Below, piece after piece: positions 5,669 through 8,492 of a stretch of 8,492 bases of DNA; position 1 is the first letter of the stretch; each line of letters opens with the position of its first letter. The notes under the pieces were generated by a model. The model was not told where the DNA came from. It saw only the letters and a list, made by a program, of their open reading frames with translations, and did no database searches. Position numbers and translations under genes: made by a program. Location: positions 1 to 8,492 of the forward strand of contig JAOULB010000065.1 in NCBI GenBank assembly GCA_029882235.1, read 5' to 3'. The DNA comes from Gammaproteobacteria bacterium. GTDB taxonomy: Bacteria; Pseudomonadota; Gammaproteobacteria; UBA6429; Thiohalophilaceae.

Positions 5669-7529
5669 CGACTTCACCTAATAAATAATAATCAATTATT
5701 TTGCGCGCGATTGGTGCAGCGGTAGTACCACCGCCGCCGCCATTTTCAACGATCACTGCAACCGCAATTTTGGGATTATCGGCGGGCGCAAAGGCAATAA
5801 ACAGGGCATGGTCGCGCAGTTTCTTGGCGATTTTTCTTTCGTCGTAACGCTCACCTTCTTTAATCCCAAAGACCTGAGAGGTTCCGGTTTTCCCCGCCAT
5901 TTTGTACTTCAGACCATAGCTGATACTACGACCGGTACCTTTGACACCATGCACGACCTTTTTCATTGAGTTGATAATAGTGTCCCAGTTCTTTTTCGAG
6001 ATTTTATGTACATCGGGATAGGCCTGCGGTTCAATCTGTTGTAGCACCATAGTCTTGGGATCCTGGGTTGATTTAAGGATCCGTGGTTTAAAATGCTTAC
6101 CATATTGACTCAGGGTGGCGGTAAAGCTGGCTAACTGGAGCGGGGTTGATAAGGTATATCCCTGACCAATGCCGTTAATCAGTGTTTCGCCCGGGTACCA
6201 GAGTTCATGATAGGTTTTCATTTTCCAGTCTTTGGAAGGAATAATGCCGACCAGCTCACCCTCGATATCAATGCCGGTTTTCTTACCCAGGCCAAACGCA
6301 GACAGATATTGGAAAATTCGATCTATACCAAGGCGATAGGATAAATCGTAAAAATAGATATCACAGGACTCTGCGATCGCATCAATAAGATTTGTTTTAC
6401 CATGGCCACCACGTTTCCAGTCACGGTACTTGCGTTGATCGATATCGTCTTCAATGGTGTACCAGCCTTTACAGGCAATGGGGTTGTAGGCATAAACCTC
6501 ATCCAGCTCAAGTCCGGCAAGACCAATTAATGGTTTTAAGGTTGAACCTGGTGGATATTGTCCACGCAGGGCACGGTTGAATAAGGGGCGTCGTGGTGAT
6601 TTGCTCAGTTTTTTAAACTCTTCTGATTCAAGTCCGTGAATAAACTGATTTGGATCATAAGTAGGAATACTGGCCATAGTCAGTACAGCACCATTATTCG
6701 GATCCAGCGCCACAACCGCACCATTATCTTCACCAAAGGCCTTTTCTGCTACAGCCTGTAGATTGACATCAATATTTAGATACAGGGTTTTACCCGGCAC
6801 CGGCAGGGTGCGTTCGAGCACGTTAATAATTCTTCCCTGCGCATTTGATTCAACACGCTGCAGCCCTATTTTGCCATGCAAAAGTTCTTCATAGGATTTT
6901 TCGATGCCGACTTTACCGATATGACTGGAGGCACGATATTGCGAGAAGTTTTTCATGCGCCGTAGATCTTTTTCACTGATTCGGCCAACATAGCCTGCTA
7001 CATGCGAGGTTAAATTACCCAGTGGATAATGTCTGGCCAGCTCAGCTTTTATGTGTACACCCGGTAAGCGAAACTGGTTGACTGACAAACGTGCAACTTC
7101 ATCTTCAGTGAGACGATAGCGCAGTGGAATGCTTTCAAAATCGCGCTTTCGTCTATCTTGCCGTTTGAAGCGTTTAATGTCCCGATCAGATAAGTTAACC
7201 AGCTGTTTTAGTTGTGCCAGCATGGCATCAACGTTCTCAACATGTTCAGTCACCACCTCGAGCATAAAGGTCGGAATATTCTGGGCCAGCAGGATACCGT
7301 TGCGATCATAAATGAGTCCGCGAGTGGGGGGGATGGGAACGATATTCACGCGGTTTTTTTCTGATAGTGTGGTGTAGTGATCATAGTTAAGGATCTGCAA
7401 TTGCAGCAACCGTCCCAGTAACAGCAAAGTGAGAATAATCACAAAACCAACCAGGATGGCCAGACGACGATTAAACAGCAGCGATTCGCGCAGATGATCT
7501 TTAAAAGTGAAATTTTCGAACTGAGCCAT
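5646..7529 (-). CDS. mrdA: Penicillin-binding protein 2, elongation-specific transpeptidase (MrdA)
   Basis: PBP2 cross-links peptides in new wall during elongation and activates RodA. The 627-residue protein has a short cytoplasmic start, one membrane anchor at about 23-47, a pedestal domain that begins with IPPTRGLIYDRNG (66-78) and runs to about 235, and a transpeptidase domain over about 265-617. The active site motifs are PPGSTLK with nucleophile S329 and K332, SCD at 388-390 (the SxN position, Asp as is usual for PBP2) and KTGT at 547-550. WYPGETLINGIGQGY at 444-458 is also characteristic. C353, D370, H376 and C389 may form a metal site. A glycine run, ENGGGGGTT, lies near the C-terminus. 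The start is supported by an AAGG four bases upstream and lies 6 bp after mreD. Length matches E. coli PBP2 (633). Confidence 0.97.
   Translation of the reverse strand: MAQFENFTFKDHLRESLLFNRRLAILVGFVIILTLLLLGRLLQLQILNYDHYTTLSEKNRVNIVPIPPTRGLIYDRNGILLAQNIPTFMLEVVTEHVENVDAMLAQLKQLVNLSDRDIKRFKRQDRRKRDFESIPLRYRLTEDEVARLSVNQFRLPGVHIKAELARHYPLGNLTSHVAGYVGRISEKDLRRMKNFSQYRASSHIGKVGIEKSYEELLHGKIGLQRVESNAQGRIINVLERTLPVPGKTLYLNIDVNLQAVAEKAFGEDNGAVVALDPNNGAVLTMASIPTYDPNQFIHGLESEEFKKLSKSPRRPLFNRALRGQYPPGSTLKPLIGLAGLELDEVYAYNPIACKGWYTIEDDIDQRKYRDWKRGGHGKTNLIDAIAESCDIYFYDLSYRLGIDRIFQYLSAFGLGKKTGIDIEGELVGIIPSKDWKMKTYHELWYPGETLINGIGQGYTLSTPLQLASFTATLSQYGKHFKPRILKSTQDPKTMVLQQIEPQAYPDVHKISKKNWDTIINSMKKVVHGVKGTGRSISYGLKYKMAGKTGTSQVFGIKEGERYDERKIAKKLRDHALFIAFAPADNPKIAVAVIVENGGGGGTTAAPIARKIIDYYLLGEVDEPKPVI
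5674..5679 (-). promoter_or_regulatory. Ribosome binding site of rodA inside the mrdA coding region
   Basis: The minus strand reads AGGTGA followed by five bases and then ATG (5666-5668). The site lies within the last codons of mrdA, so ribosomes finishing PBP2 would be well placed to start RodA. It favours the ATG over the GTG at 5675-5677, which is part of the site itself. Confidence 0.65.
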
Positions 7530-7533
7530 AATG

Positions 7534-7538
7534 CCTTA
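7534..7538 (-). promoter_or_regulatory. Ribosome binding site of mrdA overlapping the mreD stop codon
   Basis: The minus strand reads TAAGG, four bases before the mrdA ATG (7527-7529). The TAA of this stretch is the mreD stop codon (7536-7538), so termination of MreD and initiation of PBP2 occupy the same spot. This suggests coupled translation. Confidence 0.6.
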
Positions 7539-8021
7539 AGAGACCTGAAACTGGCGACGAAACAGACGCATGCCGATAAATATCACAGGCCAGAGTAGTG
7601 CCGAGGTAAAGGTTGGAATAATGATTTGCCACAAACTTGGGGCAATGCCCATGATGCCCCTGATCCAGAGAATGATCAGAAAATTAATCAGAATAATCAT
7701 AAATACGGTAATGGCCTGTTGCCCAGGTGGATAGGTACGCAGGCGTTGATGCAGGCGTATGGTCAGGAAGGCGACAATGGCCATTGCAAGGGCATGTTGT
7801 CCAAGCAGGGAGTCGCGAATTACATCGACAATCAGTCCTGCTGTCCAGGCAGAACCAATTCCCACACGTTTGGGCAAGGCCATACTCCAGTAGATCACAA
7901 CCATGGCGACCCATTCAGGCCGAGCCAGTCGGAGCCATTCAGGCATTGGCATCATTAATAGCATGAAGGCAATCAGAAAACTGAATATGATCGCGCCAGT
8001 GCCGCGGCGTTCTTCACTCAT
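7536..8021 (-). CDS. mreD: Rod shape-determining protein MreD
   Basis: MreD is a small polytopic inner-membrane protein that joins MreC and links the MreB filament to the RodA-PBP2 synthase. The 161-residue product is almost the length of E. coli MreD (162). It is very hydrophobic, with about five membrane segments near 10-27, 36-52, 77-92, 101-120 and 135-153. The conserved block RPEWVAMVVIYW at 34-45, then PKRVGIGSAWTAGLIVDV at 50-67 and LLGQHALA at 72-79, identifies the family. The ATG start overlaps the mreC stop as ATGA (8018-8021) and is preceded by a strong Shine-Dalgarno sequence, so start and coupling are well supported. The gene is followed after 6 bp by mrdA, which makes the mre and mrd genes one block here. 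Confidence 0.95.
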   Translation of the reverse strand: MSEERRGTGAIIFSFLIAFMLLMMPMPEWLRLARPEWVAMVVIYWSMALPKRVGIGSAWTAGLIVDVIRDSLLGQHALAMAIVAFLTIRLHQRLRTYPPGQQAITVFMIILINFLIILWIRGIMGIAPSLWQIIIPTFTSALLWPVIFIGMRLFRRQFQVS

Positions 8022-8492
8022 TTCTTTGCCTCCTCAATGACTTTACAGGGGTTTTGCTGGCTACCGTCACCGGAACGGGGCCAGACCAGCAGTACCTCAC
8101 GACTTTTGTTCAGGCTCGCAGCAGGTTCGGCGATGACTTTGGCAAAGGGCAGGCTTGGATCGGTCTGAATTTCCAGAATACGACCGGCGGGATAACCTGT
8201 GGGGAAAATACAACCCAGGCCAGAGGTCACAAACTCATCTCCGACCTTAATATCTGCACTATTGGGCAAATGCTGGAGTTCAAACTTCACTTCGTCACCA
8301 GTACCCGAGGCAATCGCACGTAAACCCGTGCGCAAAAATTGAATCGGCAGAGAATGGTTGGGATCAGTGACCAATAGCGCAGTACTGGATACAAGGCCAA
8401 CCTGTGTGACCAGCCCCATCACGCCCTGTGCATCAACCATAGGTTGGCCGACAAACACGCCATCATTGCTGCCTTTATTAATCACAACCTGG
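8018..8492 (-). CDS. mreC: Rod shape-determining protein MreC, C-terminal part (cut by window edge)
   Basis: MreC is a periplasmic protein with one membrane anchor; it forms filaments and binds PBP2 to activate the elongasome. About 158 codons are present and the frame runs off the right edge, so the anchor and coiled coil are missing. The visible part is the beta-barrel core: VVINKGSNDGVFVGQPMVD at the start, SLPIQFLRTGLRAIASGTG, the LQHLPNSADIKVGDEFVTSG block and GYPAGRI, ending with EVLLVWP. The same order is found in E. coli MreC. The tail after LLVWP is only about 20 residues (ending VIEEAKK) and lacks the long proline-rich extension of the E. coli protein. The TGA stop overlaps the mreD start by four bases. 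An apparent GTG start at 8485 is only an internal valine codon. Confidence 0.94.
   Translation of the reverse strand, partial: QVVINKGSNDGVFVGQPMVDAQGVMGLVTQVGLVSSTALLVTDPNHSLPIQFLRTGLRAIASGTGDEVKFELQHLPNSADIKVGDEFVTSGLGCIFPTGYPAGRILEIQTDPSLPFAKVIAEPAASLNKSREVLLVWPRSGDGSQQNPCKVIEEAKK
8029..8035 (-). promoter_or_regulatory. Strong ribosome binding site of mreD
   Basis: The minus strand reads GAGGAGG, seven bases before the mreD ATG at 8019-8021, inside the last codons of mreC. It is the best Shine-Dalgarno match in the window and fixes the mreD start. Confidence 0.8.

Noticed and set aside
5721..5745. CCGCCGCCGCC-type repeat as a trinucleotide repeat of note
   Set aside because: It encodes the glycine run ENGGGGG in PBP2 at a place where homologues also have a glycine-rich turn, so it is explained by the protein.
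7626..7966. Plus-strand open frames opposite mreD
   Set aside because: Their products are rich in His, Gln, Arg and Trp, as expected from the complement of a hydrophobic membrane protein gene, and they match no family.
8054..8323. Plus-strand open frame opposite mreC
   Set aside because: It is antisense to a well-conserved part of mreC and has no independent support.
1..8492. Search for a new defence, mobile or RNA-based system
   Set aside because: All but short gaps are filled by ten recognisable housekeeping genes. No direct repeats, structured non-coding RNA, integrase, transposase or toxin-antitoxin pair could be seen.

Overview
The window is a densely packed stretch of bacterial chromosome, and every supported gene lies on the minus strand. 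Protein resemblance (mreC/mreD, mrdA/mrdB, mltB, rlpA, dacA, a DUF493 protein, lipB) and gene order point to a free-living, rod-shaped gammaproteobacterium of moderate GC. The genus cannot be fixed from this sequence alone. No mobile element, tRNA, rRNA, CRISPR array or phage gene is visible.

In transcription order (right to left) the layout is: the 3' part of mreC (cut by the right edge), mreD, mrdA (PBP2), rodA, mltB, rlpA, dacA, a D-amino-acid aminotransferase gene (dat), a DUF493/YbeD-type gene, and the 5' part of lipB (cut by the left edge). Gaps are 6 to 32 bp or the genes overlap (mreC/mreD by 4 bp, mrdA/rodA by about 23 bp). The exception is an 88-bp AT-rich gap between rlpA and dacA, which may hold a weak internal promoter. 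The whole window therefore reads as one operon or two consecutive transcription units.

Functionally the right half encodes the elongasome (Rod complex). MreC and MreD form the membrane scaffold, RodA is the SEDS glycan polymerase and PBP2 its cognate transpeptidase. The middle encodes wall remodelling enzymes: MltB and RlpA cut or bind glycan strands, and DacA trims D-Ala from stem peptides. Dat links D-Ala to D-Glu in the cytoplasm, so it may connect D-amino-acid supply to wall synthesis. The left end switches to lipoate synthesis with the small DUF493 protein and LipB; lipA would be expected next but is outside the window.

I see no previously undescribed system. The points worth a second look are the direct joining of the mre and mrd-lip blocks, dat inside this operon, a possible Cys/Asp/His/Cys metal site in PBP2, retained RlpA catalytic residues, a hairpin with an in-frame slippery heptamer in dat, and the near absence of Shine-Dalgarno sequences in the distal genes.
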